DNA of 10,446 bases. Origin: Candidatus Aenigmatarchaeota archaeon. Lineage in GTDB: Archaea; Aenigmatarchaeota; Aenigmatarchaeia; QMZP01. Shown here one piece after another: positions 1 through 5,509 of the stretch. The notes below the pieces were generated by a model. The model worked only from the letters and a program-made list of their open reading frames with translations, made no database searches and was not told the DNA's origin. Each line of letters opens with the position of its first letter. The stretch's first letter is position 1. The DNA is taken from the NCBI GenBank assembly GCA_016202745.1, contig JACQOB010000040.1, positions 1 through 10,446 of the forward strand, read 5' to 3'. The translations under genes were made by a program, and so were the position numbers.

Positions 1-417
1 AGGACAGGCGCCCTCCACAGGGCTGGCATCATCTTCATCTTTAATAGCCGGGGAGAGATATTCATGCAGCACAGGGCAAAGAAGGAGACGTTCCCTGACT
101 GTTTTGATGCGAGCTGCGCATTCCACGTGGCTTTTGGCGAGACCTACGAAGAGGCCGCCGAAAGGGAACTCTTTGAAGAGCTTGGGATAAGGGCTGAACT
201 GAAGCTTATCTCCAGATTCACGCATTTTGACCCGCCGGAAAACGAGATTGTGGCTGTTTTCATCGGCCATTCTGATGAGACCCCCGAAGTTGATCCTGAA
301 GAAGCCTATTCCGGTGAGTGGTGCATGCCTGACAGGCTGAATAAGACCATCTCAGAAGGAAGGGTAACGCCCTGGCTGAGGGACGGGTGGAAGAGCATGC
401 AAGGGCTCCCCCCCTAA
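1..417 (+). CDS. Nudix hydrolase, YfcD / IPP-isomerase-like (5' end outside window)
   Basis: This is a Nudix-fold hydrolase, a family that typically cleaves nucleoside diphosphate derivatives using Mg2+. The frame is open from base 1, and the residues before the ATG at 64 (LHRAGIIFIFNSRGEIF) match the first strands of the fold, so that ATG is internal and the true start lies upstream. The Nudix box spans visible residues 41-63, with E47, R55-E56 and E59-E60 kept in the order G-x5-E-x7-RE-x2-EE-x-G. The leading glycine is replaced by Phe41. The LHRA start and the tail with NEIVAVFIG and a late Trp resemble the YfcD/isopentenyl-diphosphate isomerase-like branch. The substrate cannot be read from sequence. 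It converges with the minus-strand membrane-protein gene, and the two stop codons overlap (TAA 415-417, TAG 416-414). Confidence 0.85.
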   Translation, partial: RTGALHRAGIIFIFNSRGEIFMQHRAKKETFPDCFDASCAFHVAFGETYEEAAERELFEELGIRAELKLISRFTHFDPPENEIVAVFIGHSDETPEVDPEEAYSGEWCMPDRLNKTISEGRVTPWLRDGWKSMQGLPP

Positions 418-614
418 CCCGACCTGGTCGCCACCGAAACGGATATCCAGGACAGGCCGCCAAGCAGGTAAAGCACTATTGCTATCACTATCGCTATTGT
501 GAACTGGGTCTCAGATACGCCGATCTTGGGGAACTCCAGGTTGGCGAGTATCCACGTCCCGCCGGCCAGGAAAAGCGCGCCGATTATCCAGACGACAACG
601 AGTTTCAGGCTCAT
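414..614 (-). CDS. Small two-helix membrane protein, function unknown
   Basis: This gene encodes 66 residues with two clear hydrophobic segments, about residues 5-25 (VVVWIIGALFLAGG...) and 38-61 (FTIAIVIAIVLYLLGG...). A short polar linker containing NLEFPKIGVSET joins them. There is no signal-peptidase site, Cys or catalytic motif, so it is probably an integral membrane hairpin. The ATG at 614 is the only upstream Met of the frame; no strong ribosome-binding site precedes it. It lies 77 nt downstream of rpoD on the same strand and may be the last gene of that transcript. Codon choice (CTG, ATC, GGC) looks like the neighbouring housekeeping genes, which supports a real gene. I do not recognise the family. 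Confidence 0.6.
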   Translation of the reverse strand: MSLKLVVVWIIGALFLAGGTWILANLEFPKIGVSETQFTIAIVIAIVLYLLGGLSWISVSVATRSG

Positions 615-691
615 ATGACCACTTAACCGCTCTTTTTACTGGAGTCGCTTGCCGGCTTGTCAACCCTAGCTTGTCAGCCCTATTTTGACGC

Positions 692-1438
692 TTAGCTTAA
701 CTCCCTTCCTATCTCCTTCTTGAAGTCTTCGGCCTTTTGCGCAAGTATCTGGGCGGCCCTGGAGACTATGTATTCCGGATCCAGGCCTGAGGCCGATTCC
801 ACCCTGAACATGAAACGGGACGGGTTGGACTGAAGCCTGCAGATCTCGCACTTCTCTGAGTCAACGACGGTCTTCTTCCTCGAAAGTATGCTTGGCATGT
901 GCTTCGGGCAGACGTTTATGTTCTCCTTTTCCTCATTAACCGCGTCGGGGGAGTATGAGTAGGACGCAATGGCGGCCTGCCATTTGATGTGGTTCTTGCC
1001 CGTACCGACTCGCGTGAACGCATCCAGCTTGATCGTCTGCCCCTTGAGCAGCTGCACTATCGGGAACCGCGGATCAGTTGCCTTGACGTCCTTGTTTGAC
1101 GATTTCATGTCGCCTGAATAGACAATGCATGGCCCGCTCTTCTCAACGCTGAAGGCAACCTCACAGGAAGGGCATCCCTTCCCCTTGCATTTGCAGTCGT
1201 CCGCCAGGTTGAACTTCTCCGGGTCGAACCCTATGGGAATCATCCCAAGCCTGTGGGCTATGACCTCATCGAACAGGGCGGAGCTGTTCTGGTGCATTTC
1301 AACCCACTCAACCGCCATTGCCGGGACTTCAGAAATCATTATCCTTCTCAGCGCATTGGCAAAGGCCGGCGTAATGCCTTCTGCCATGAACTGTATCTGG
1401 CCGCCTTTCTTCTTGGTTATCTTTATTTTCTCCGACAT
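692..1438 (-). CDS. rpoD: DNA-directed RNA polymerase subunit D (Rpo3)
   Basis: This is the archaeal counterpart of Rpb3 and half of the bacterial alpha dimer. It pairs with subunit L to start RNA polymerase assembly. The 248-residue protein has the typical dimerisation signature near the N terminus (FANALRRIMISEVPAMAVEWVE, about 26-47) followed by AHRLGMIPIG. A Cys-x-Cys-x4-Cys-x2-Cys zinc knuckle is at residues 82-92. The insert that holds Fe-S clusters in many archaeal D subunits is at about 170-205 but has only Cys177, Cys197 and Cys200. The frame is open far upstream, but MSEKIKITKK is the family start, and GGAG at 1453-1450 lies 11 nt before the ATG. It sits 86 nt after nusA, not next to S11 as is usual. 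Confidence 0.95.
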   Translation of the reverse strand: MSEKIKITKKKGGQIQFMAEGITPAFANALRRIMISEVPAMAVEWVEMHQNSSALFDEVIAHRLGMIPIGFDPEKFNLADDCKCKGKGCPSCEVAFSVEKSGPCIVYSGDMKSSNKDVKATDPRFPIVQLLKGQTIKLDAFTRVGTGKNHIKWQAAIASYSYSPDAVNEEKENINVCPKHMPSILSRKKTVVDSEKCEICRLQSNPSRFMFRVESASGLDPEYIVSRAAQILAQKAEDFKKEIGRELS

Positions 1439-1524
1439 GTTAATCTTGTCTCCTTGATGATATGGTCTCCTTTTTGCAGTCTGGCGAAGCCGGCAACCTG
1501 TCTCCCTGCCGATGTTACAGGCCC

Positions 1525-1929
1525 CTATCTCAGCTTGAAGTTCTTTATTGAAAAATGCCTGTTCATGATCTCCTTGATGGCGCGTATATTCGCCCCGTTC
1601 CTGCCGACGACAGACGTCCTGTCCTTCAGCGGCACGGAAACGGTCATCGAGCCGTTGCTGAACTCTATATTCTTGATTCCGGGTATTAAATTCTTTATCA
1701 TGTCCTCCGGCGTGCTGTAGTAGCCGAATACCTTCACTGTCTTGCCCAGGATGTTCCTGACGCCCTTTATGACTTCCCCGTTCCGTCCTATGGCAAGCCC
1801 CACCTTTGCCGGATCCACGAGGAAATAGACGCAATTGTCCATTTCTATGCAGTCCCTTGCATGCACCTTGGTCATTTTCTCGAAAAGTGCAATTATCCTG
1901 ATGGTCTGTGTTTCAAGTTTTACGCCCAT
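1525..1929 (-). CDS. nusA: NusA-like KH-domain transcription factor
   Basis: This 134-residue protein consists of two KH domains without the N-terminal and S1 domains of bacterial NusA, as is normal in archaea. It is expected to bind RNA in transcription elongation or termination. The two GxxG loops are visible as IGRNGE (about 47-52) and VGRNGA (about 108-113). A TTG codon at 1935 would add two residues (MS), but the GGAG at 1939-1936 abuts it, while the ATG at 1929 has a 6-nt spacer, so I choose the ATG. It follows L30e by 65 nt with a TATA-like sequence in between. L30e-nusA is a conserved archaeal pair, usually found after the RNA polymerase A'' gene. Confidence 0.93.
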   Translation of the reverse strand: MGVKLETQTIRIIALFEKMTKVHARDCIEMDNCVYFLVDPAKVGLAIGRNGEVIKGVRNILGKTVKVFGYYSTPEDMIKNLIPGIKNIEFSNGSMTVSVPLKDRTSVVGRNGANIRAIKEIMNRHFSIKNFKLR

Positions 1930-1978
1930 TGACAACTCCGACGCTGCCTGTTCCGTGATTAATCTGTAACGTCCGCTG

Positions 1979-1986
1979 ATTTATAT
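1979..1986 (-). promoter_or_regulatory. Possible promoter (TATA box) for nusA
   Basis: Read on the minus strand, the sequence GGCATATAAATC lies just after the L30e stop codon. An archaeal TATA box here would place transcription start near 1956, about 27 nt upstream of the nusA ATG, leaving room for the GGAG ribosome-binding site. This rests on position and composition only. Confidence 0.35.
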
Positions 1987-1994
1987 GCCCATGT

Positions 1995-2288
1995 TCAGGC
2001 CTTCCGCTTCCTTCCGGAATGGCTCTCACTCAGTATCCCGACGACAAGAACACCAAACGGCTTCCCGCACACTTCGCCCAACTTGGCAGACACGCCATCG
2101 AACCCGGACAGCTCCGCACCCGATACGCGCGAGTAATGTTCGAGTTCCTGCTTTGTTATGTCGGGCACGTTGGAGGCGTATACGACCTTTTGTATCCCGC
2201 CCGCCTTCAGCCTGCGGACAACATTGCTGGTGCCCAGCAAGACCTTCTCGCTCTTCACCGCGGCCTGTATGTCTTTTGCGCTTGTCAT
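1995..2288 (-). CDS. rpl30e: Large-subunit ribosomal protein L30e (eL30)
   Basis: This 97-residue member of the L7Ae/L30e RNA-binding family belongs to the 50S subunit. The pattern KVLLGTSNVVRRLKAGGIQKVVYASNVP, followed by a Cys-containing CGKPFGVLVVGI segment, is characteristic of L30e and distinguishes it from L7Ae. A strong AGGAGG at 2303-2298 sits 9 nt before the ATG. The protein ends in a short basic tail (SGRKRKA). It lies between S8 and nusA. The L30e-nusA pairing is familiar from other archaea, but its placement after S8 is unusual. Confidence 0.92.
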   Translation of the reverse strand: MTSAKDIQAAVKSEKVLLGTSNVVRRLKAGGIQKVVYASNVPDITKQELEHYSRVSGAELSGFDGVSAKLGEVCGKPFGVLVVGILSESHSGRKRKA

Positions 2289-2297
2289 GCTTTCTTG

Positions 2298-2303
2298 CCT
2301 CCT
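2298..2303 (-). promoter_or_regulatory. Strong Shine-Dalgarno site of rpl30e
   Basis: AGGAGG read on the minus strand is the best anti-16S match in the window and fixes the ATG at 2288 with a 9-nt spacer. An AT run just upstream (2321-2310, TATAAATAAATA on the minus strand) looks like a TATA box. At normal spacing, however, it would start RNA at about 2290, leaving the Shine-Dalgarno outside the message, so I do not call it a promoter. Confidence 0.7.
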
Positions 2304-2335
2304 ATGTGATATTTATTTATAGGTGATATGGCTTA

Positions 2336-2722
2336 CTAATACACAAAGCCCAGCAGCTTCCCTCCGGTGTTGAGCCTAACGGCCTCCTTCTGGCTTACAA
2401 TGCCTTTTGGAGTAGTCATTATGAGAATGCCTAGCCTCTGTGAGGGCAGGTATTTCTTCTCCCATTTTATCATGTCACCCTTGGTTATTGAGAAGCGCGG
2501 CCTGATGACGTTGCAATCGTTGATCTCCCCTTTCAGCCTCACCTTGAACTTCCCGCCCTTGCCGTCATTGACAAGCTCGAATCCCTCTATGAACCTGTTC
2601 TCTTCAATCACCTTCAGCACCCCTTTAACAAGCCCCGTCGCCTGGACCTGGCAGTGCTTCTTTCCTATTGATTCTGCGTTCTTGATCGTTGCGAACGTGT
2701 CCGCAAGCGGGTCGTGTTTCAT
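2336..2722 (-). CDS. rps8: Small-subunit ribosomal protein S8 (uS8)
   Basis: This 128-residue S8, in its archaeal/eukaryotic form, binds the central domain of 16S rRNA. Recognisable features are the start MKHDPLADTFATIKNAE, the middle segment RPRFSITKGDMIKWEKKYLP, and the C-terminal GILIMTTPKGIVSQKEA with a terminal GGKLLGFVY. The length is normal. AAAGGA lies about 13 nt before the ATG. A gap of 97 nt separates it from the triphosphatase gene upstream, and that gap contains an inverted repeat. L6 normally follows S8; here L30e does. Confidence 0.95.
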   Translation of the reverse strand: MKHDPLADTFATIKNAESIGKKHCQVQATGLVKGVLKVIEENRFIEGFELVNDGKGGKFKVRLKGEINDCNVIRPRFSITKGDMIKWEKKYLPSQRLGILIMTTPKGIVSQKEAVRLNTGGKLLGFVY

Positions 2723-2783
2723 AGCGATTCTTGTTTCCTTTATCCTATTGGTTAATTCCTGAAGTCTGGCTTGCTGCAGTTGT

Positions 2784-2811
2784 CTGACTTGTATCTATCG
2801 GAGCAAGTCAG
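2784..2811 (-). other. Intergenic hairpin between the triphosphatase gene and rps8
   Basis: Two perfect 8-nt inverted arms (CTGACTTG / CAAGTCAG) enclose a 12-nt loop, beginning 8 nt after the triphosphatase stop codon. No T-tract follows on the minus strand, so it is not a simple terminator. It could be a processing site, a stability element or a weak attenuator before rps8. Related GTCTGGCTTG and CAAGCCAGCGGC sequences flank it. Confidence 0.5.
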
Positions 2812-2819
2812 CGGCTTAA

Positions 2820-3365
2820 TCAAGCCAGCGGCTTCTTCAGCCCGTACAGTTCCCTGTTAAGGTAGGGCACTAAGCACATATATAGCCCGTGCGCATATAA
2901 AGCCTTCCTGTCAATTGCCCCCCTTGTCCAGATGCCTATCGCGCCCTGCCTTGTCTTGATGTCCTTTATTCCTGTAAGCCTCATTGTTATGTCACCAAGC
3001 TCCTCGCCCGCATCTATGTCGGCCATAATCCCGGCGGGGCACTCGAACCAGCCTGAGGTGTCAGTGGACACGTTGCCCAGCCTGTCAACAATGGCGCAAA
3101 AGCCCGTGAAATATTTCCTGCCGTCCAGCTCCATCAGGCCGCCTTCTATGCCCACGCCGTAATCGGCGCCTGCCTTGCTTATGGCCTCCCTGGCCCTGTT
3201 TATTGCCCCCCTGGCGGTCTCGCTGTTTCTCGGTTGGCTGGGGACAGAGGAGTCCGCCCTGACGGGCAAGACCTCCACGTTCTTGAAGAACGCGGAAAAG
3301 CATTCCCTGACGGCATTCACCTTCACGGGATTCTCAGAACCAACAGCAACCTTAACCGCTGACAT
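2820..3365 (-). CDS. Inosine/xanthosine triphosphatase, DUF84 / YjjX family
   Basis: This is a house-cleaning NTPase that is expected to hydrolyse ITP and XTP and so keep deaminated purines out of RNA and DNA. The 181 residues match the family from end to end. They begin with VGSENPVKVNAV (residues 8-19), carry an acidic VGIEGG motif at about 71-76, and end with the signature MRLTGIKDIKTRQGAIGIWT (about 128-147) and a LYAHGLYMCLVPYLN helix. The ATG at 3365 is preceded by GGTGAT at 3379-3374 with an 8-nt spacer. Just upstream is a duplicated copy of the start that opens an 11-codon ORF. The gene interrupts the S14-S8 ribosomal pair and is probably co-transcribed with them, coupling nucleotide sanitation to ribosome synthesis by position only. 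Confidence 0.9.
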   Translation of the reverse strand: MSAVKVAVGSENPVKVNAVRECFSAFFKNVEVLPVRADSSVPSQPRNSETARGAINRAREAISKAGADYGVGIEGGLMELDGRKYFTGFCAIVDRLGNVSTDTSGWFECPAGIMADIDAGEELGDITMRLTGIKDIKTRQGAIGIWTRGAIDRKALYAHGLYMCLVPYLNRELYGLKKPLA

Positions 3366-3411
3366 AATCCAATATCACCAGGTCAGACCCGCTCCCATAA
3401 CCGCTGACATA
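3353..3411. repeat. 14-nt direct repeat at the triphosphatase start
   Basis: TAACCGCTGACATA occurs at 3353-3366 and again at 3398-3411, a spacing of 45 nt. Each copy includes a start codon in the context ATGTCAGCGGTTA on the minus strand. The downstream copy is the real gene start and the upstream copy opens a short ORF. Confidence 0.85.
3375..3410 (-). CDS. Possible 11-codon upstream ORF before the triphosphatase gene
   Basis: The upstream copy of the duplicated start reads MSAVMGAGLTW and then TGA. It is in the same frame as the triphosphatase but is closed by this stop. Its TGA (3377-3375) lies inside the GGTGAT ribosome-binding site of the triphosphatase, 9 nt before the real ATG, an arrangement that would favour reinitiation. 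A G-rich run precedes its ATG. Whether it is translated is unknown; it may simply be a by-product of the duplication. Confidence 0.3.
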   Translation of the reverse strand: MSAVMGAGLTW

Positions 3412-3429
3412 CGCCACAACCCCCCCGGC

Positions 3430-3651
3430 CTAACTGTATTTCCTGAAGCCGAGCTTCTCGGCATCTTCCCTGAAGCACTGCCTGCAGTAATTGAGGCCGT
3501 ACTTGTGGTTCATGCCTCCTGTCCTGTTGCACTTCCTGCATCTCTTGAGCATCCTGCCAAACTTCCTCGGCTTTGACTTGTTGAACTTCTTGTACCTCGC
3601 GGCCTTGACAGGCTTGTGGGCTATGCTCTTGAACACTCTTTCGTATGTCAT
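3430..3651 (-). CDS. rps14: Small-subunit ribosomal protein S14 (uS14), zinc-binding form
   Basis: This is the 30S protein S14 of the zinc-binding type. The C-terminal core has CRKC (residues 38-41) and CRQC (56-59), then the family ending FREDAEKLGFRKYS, with KYGLN before the second pair. The protein has 73 residues, whereas archaeal S14 is usually about 50-56, so there is a basic N-terminal extension of about 20 residues (MTYERVFKSIAHKPVKAARY). The start is supported by AGGAG at 3668-3664, 12 nt before the ATG; the next Met (M34) has no such site. CNRTGG follows the first zinc pair instead of the common CGS. L5 is 67 nt upstream. Confidence 0.92.
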   Translation of the reverse strand: MTYERVFKSIAHKPVKAARYKKFNKSKPRKFGRMLKRCRKCNRTGGMNHKYGLNYCRQCFREDAEKLGFRKYS

Positions 3652-3718
3652 GCTGATTCTTTTCTCCTTTTGATGATATTGATTCAAGCCAGCAGGCCAG
3701 TTATGTCGGTGTCCAATG

Positions 3719-4246
3719 TTACTCCTCATCTGACACTGTGACCCCGCAGGTCTCCCTGACCCATTCAATGGCCTCCTCTTTGGTTATCCTCTGGCGGGCG
3801 CCGATGGGCTTGGGCCTTATCATCCTCTTCCTCACCCTGAAACCGGGCCTTTCAAGCGTGACAGCTATGTCAAGGCCCATGATCCCGACATCGGGATCGT
3901 AGCGGACTCCGGGGATGTCAATATATTCGGCAACACCGAAAGAGAAGTTGCCGCTCTTGTCGAACTGACTGGGCCTGAGCCTATTTTCGGCTGCCTTGAG
4001 CATCCTTGTGAGCATCTCATGGGCGTCCTTCCCCCTCAGGGTTACCATCGCGCCGATGGGCTTGTTCTTTGCGCCGCCGAAGGTGTTCCTTTTGTGCGTG
4101 GTAGTCACCACAATCTTCCTTTGCGCAATTGCAGCCATAATCTTCTTTGCCTTGTCAAGCTTTGGGCCGGCCTCTCCCGCCCCCATGTTAAGCGTGACCT
4201 TGGCAAGCCTTATCATCCTCATCGGGTTGAGCGCGGCCTGTTCCAT
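3719..4246 (-). CDS. rpl5: Large-subunit ribosomal protein L5 (uL5)
   Basis: This 175-residue 5S rRNA-binding protein of the central protuberance is typical in length. Motifs include VTLNMGAGEAGPKLDKAKKI near the N terminus, a VVTTTHKRNTFGGAKNKPIG segment, and the highly conserved FSFGVAEYIDIPGVRYDPDV with GLDIAVTLERPGFRVRKR. Its ATG shares one base with the S4e stop (TGATG at 4248-4244), implying translational coupling. MIRLAKVTLNMG, ten residues in, resembles the start used in some homologues, but the overlap favours the first ATG. Confidence 0.95.
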   Translation of the reverse strand: MEQAALNPMRMIRLAKVTLNMGAGEAGPKLDKAKKIMAAIAQRKIVVTTTHKRNTFGGAKNKPIGAMVTLRGKDAHEMLTRMLKAAENRLRPSQFDKSGNFSFGVAEYIDIPGVRYDPDVGIMGLDIAVTLERPGFRVRKRMIRPKPIGARQRITKEEAIEWVRETCGVTVSDEE

Positions 4247-4926
4247 CAGAACTCACCAGCCATTACCAGGTCCAAAAGCGTCTCTATCTCATCTGCAGCC
4301 GCCTTTATGGACACCGTTGAAGTTTCAAGCATGGTCTTCCTTTTTCTTATGTCCCTGATAACGCCCTTCTTGCCCCTGTTCTTGCCGCCAACGACAACCA
4401 CATGGGCACCCTTTTCCATCTTATAGTGCTTCGTAATCTTCTGCTCTGGAAGGCTTATCATCACGGAATCGCCTACCTTGTACTGCTCCGCTTTACCGGC
4501 AAGCACGTTCCTCCCGTCATGCATGTGCAGCTGAACATCCCCGCCCTTGACAATTGATTTGCCGACTATCCTGCATATTTTCTGCGCCGCCTCCCCGGCA
4601 TTGATGGCGGCAAGCTCCACGCCTTTCTGCACGGGAATTACCCTGAAAGTCTTCTTCATGTCAGGTATCTCAACCACGTCCATTAGCCCCACGGGAAAGC
4701 CCACCTCTTTCCTCACCTTCCTGTCAACCATGACCTTGCCCTGCTTAAGTATTTTCCTGGCCTCCGCCGCTGAATCTGCTATGTGCAGCATGTCGCGAAG
4801 CACCACCTGAAGCGGTATGCAGCTGCGCTTTGCATGGGGTCCCGGCAGGGGCGAGACTACCAGAACGTTCCTCTTCTTCTCAAGCGGCCAGAAATCCGGC
4901 ATCGCAAGCCTTTTCAGATACGCCAT
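4246..4926 (-). CDS. rps4e: Small-subunit ribosomal protein S4e (eS4)
   Basis: S4e is a 30S protein found only in archaea and eukaryotes. The 226 residues begin with the family start MAYLKRLAMPDFWPLEKK and a PGPHAKRSCIPLQVVLRDML segment. An S4-like RNA-binding region follows (AEARKILKQGKVMVDRKVRK, about 56-75). A KOW motif lies near the C terminus (GAHVVVVGGKNRGKKGVIRDI). The length is near normal. AAGGAG ends 13 nt before the ATG. The 64-nt gap after L24 contains AT-rich stretches but no convincing promoter. It is coupled to L5 downstream. Confidence 0.96.
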   Translation of the reverse strand: MAYLKRLAMPDFWPLEKKRNVLVVSPLPGPHAKRSCIPLQVVLRDMLHIADSAAEARKILKQGKVMVDRKVRKEVGFPVGLMDVVEIPDMKKTFRVIPVQKGVELAAINAGEAAQKICRIVGKSIVKGGDVQLHMHDGRNVLAGKAEQYKVGDSVMISLPEQKITKHYKMEKGAHVVVVGGKNRGKKGVIRDIRKRKTMLETSTVSIKAAADEIETLLDLVMAGEF

Positions 4927-4990
4927 AGCTTTTTCTTGTCTCCTTGGTTATATTCACCCATTATTGCGGTCTGGCTATATGCAATCGTCG

Positions 4991-5503
4991 TTAGCCAGCA
5001 GCTTGTTCCTTGCCTCCTAATTGCTTAACCGGCTTTTCTGCCTGCACCTTGCTTTCCCCGGCTTCCTTCCTGTCTCCAGGCTTTGCCACTTTCTGTGTTT
5101 CATCATAGTTGACTGCGATCTTCACCTTCCTTTCAAGCATCATCTGCCGGTCTTTGTCGATCAGGTCAAGATATGTTTCCCTCACGTTTGACGGGTCGAG
5201 CGACCTGAGGACCTCGCTTCCGTCAGCCTTTTTTATCTTCACGCCCTCAATATAAATCCTTGACTTCTGCATGTCAACCCTCTCGACATTGCCCCTGAAT
5301 TTCCTGAATTCGCCCCTAAGCACCTCTACCTCATCCCCTTTCCTCAGGGGAATTGATTTTCTCCTGAACCTTTTTGCCAGGTCCCCGGCAAGGCAGGCTG
5401 AGAGGAACCTGTGCCTTATGTGGAGCGGTGCGTTATACCTGTATTTCCTCTGCTTCCTCGGCTGCTTGCTGCCGACCCATTTTGTTGAAAATTCCGTTCT
5501 CAT
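4991..5503 (-). CDS. rpl24: Large-subunit ribosomal protein L24 (uL24)
   Basis: L24 is an assembly initiator of the 50S subunit. The 170 residues show the archaeal N terminus with a basic KQPRKQRKYRYNAPLHIRHR segment, then the KOW motif (LRKGDEVEVLRGEFRKFRGN, about 53-72) and the conserved YIEGVKIKKADGSEV. Archaeal L24 is usually about 120 residues. The surplus is a charged tail of about 50 residues rich in Lys, Glu, Gln and Ala (EAGESKVQAEKPVKQLGGKE), probably disordered. The gene starts 6 nt after the tRNA-binding protein's stop, with GAGG very close to the ATG, so translation may depend on coupling. Confidence 0.94.
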   Translation of the reverse strand: MRTEFSTKWVGSKQPRKQRKYRYNAPLHIRHRFLSACLAGDLAKRFRRKSIPLRKGDEVEVLRGEFRKFRGNVERVDMQKSRIYIEGVKIKKADGSEVLRSLDPSNVRETYLDLIDKDRQMMLERKVKIAVNYDETQKVAKPGDRKEAGESKVQAEKPVKQLGGKEQAAG

Positions 5504-5509
5504 ATCCTC

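Noticed and set aside
1439..1834. N-terminal extension of RpoD in the same open frame (up to 132 extra codons)
   Set aside because: It overlaps nusA in another frame, has no resemblance to RpoD, and a Shine-Dalgarno site marks the ATG at 1438.
2310..2321. TATAAATAAATA on the minus strand as a promoter for L30e
   Set aside because: At normal spacing, transcription would begin inside or after the strong AGGAGG site, so the site could not be used. It may be only AT-rich spacer.
3652..3768. Upstream extension of the S14 frame
   Set aside because: It overlaps the end of L5, and the AGGAG site fits the ATG at 3651.
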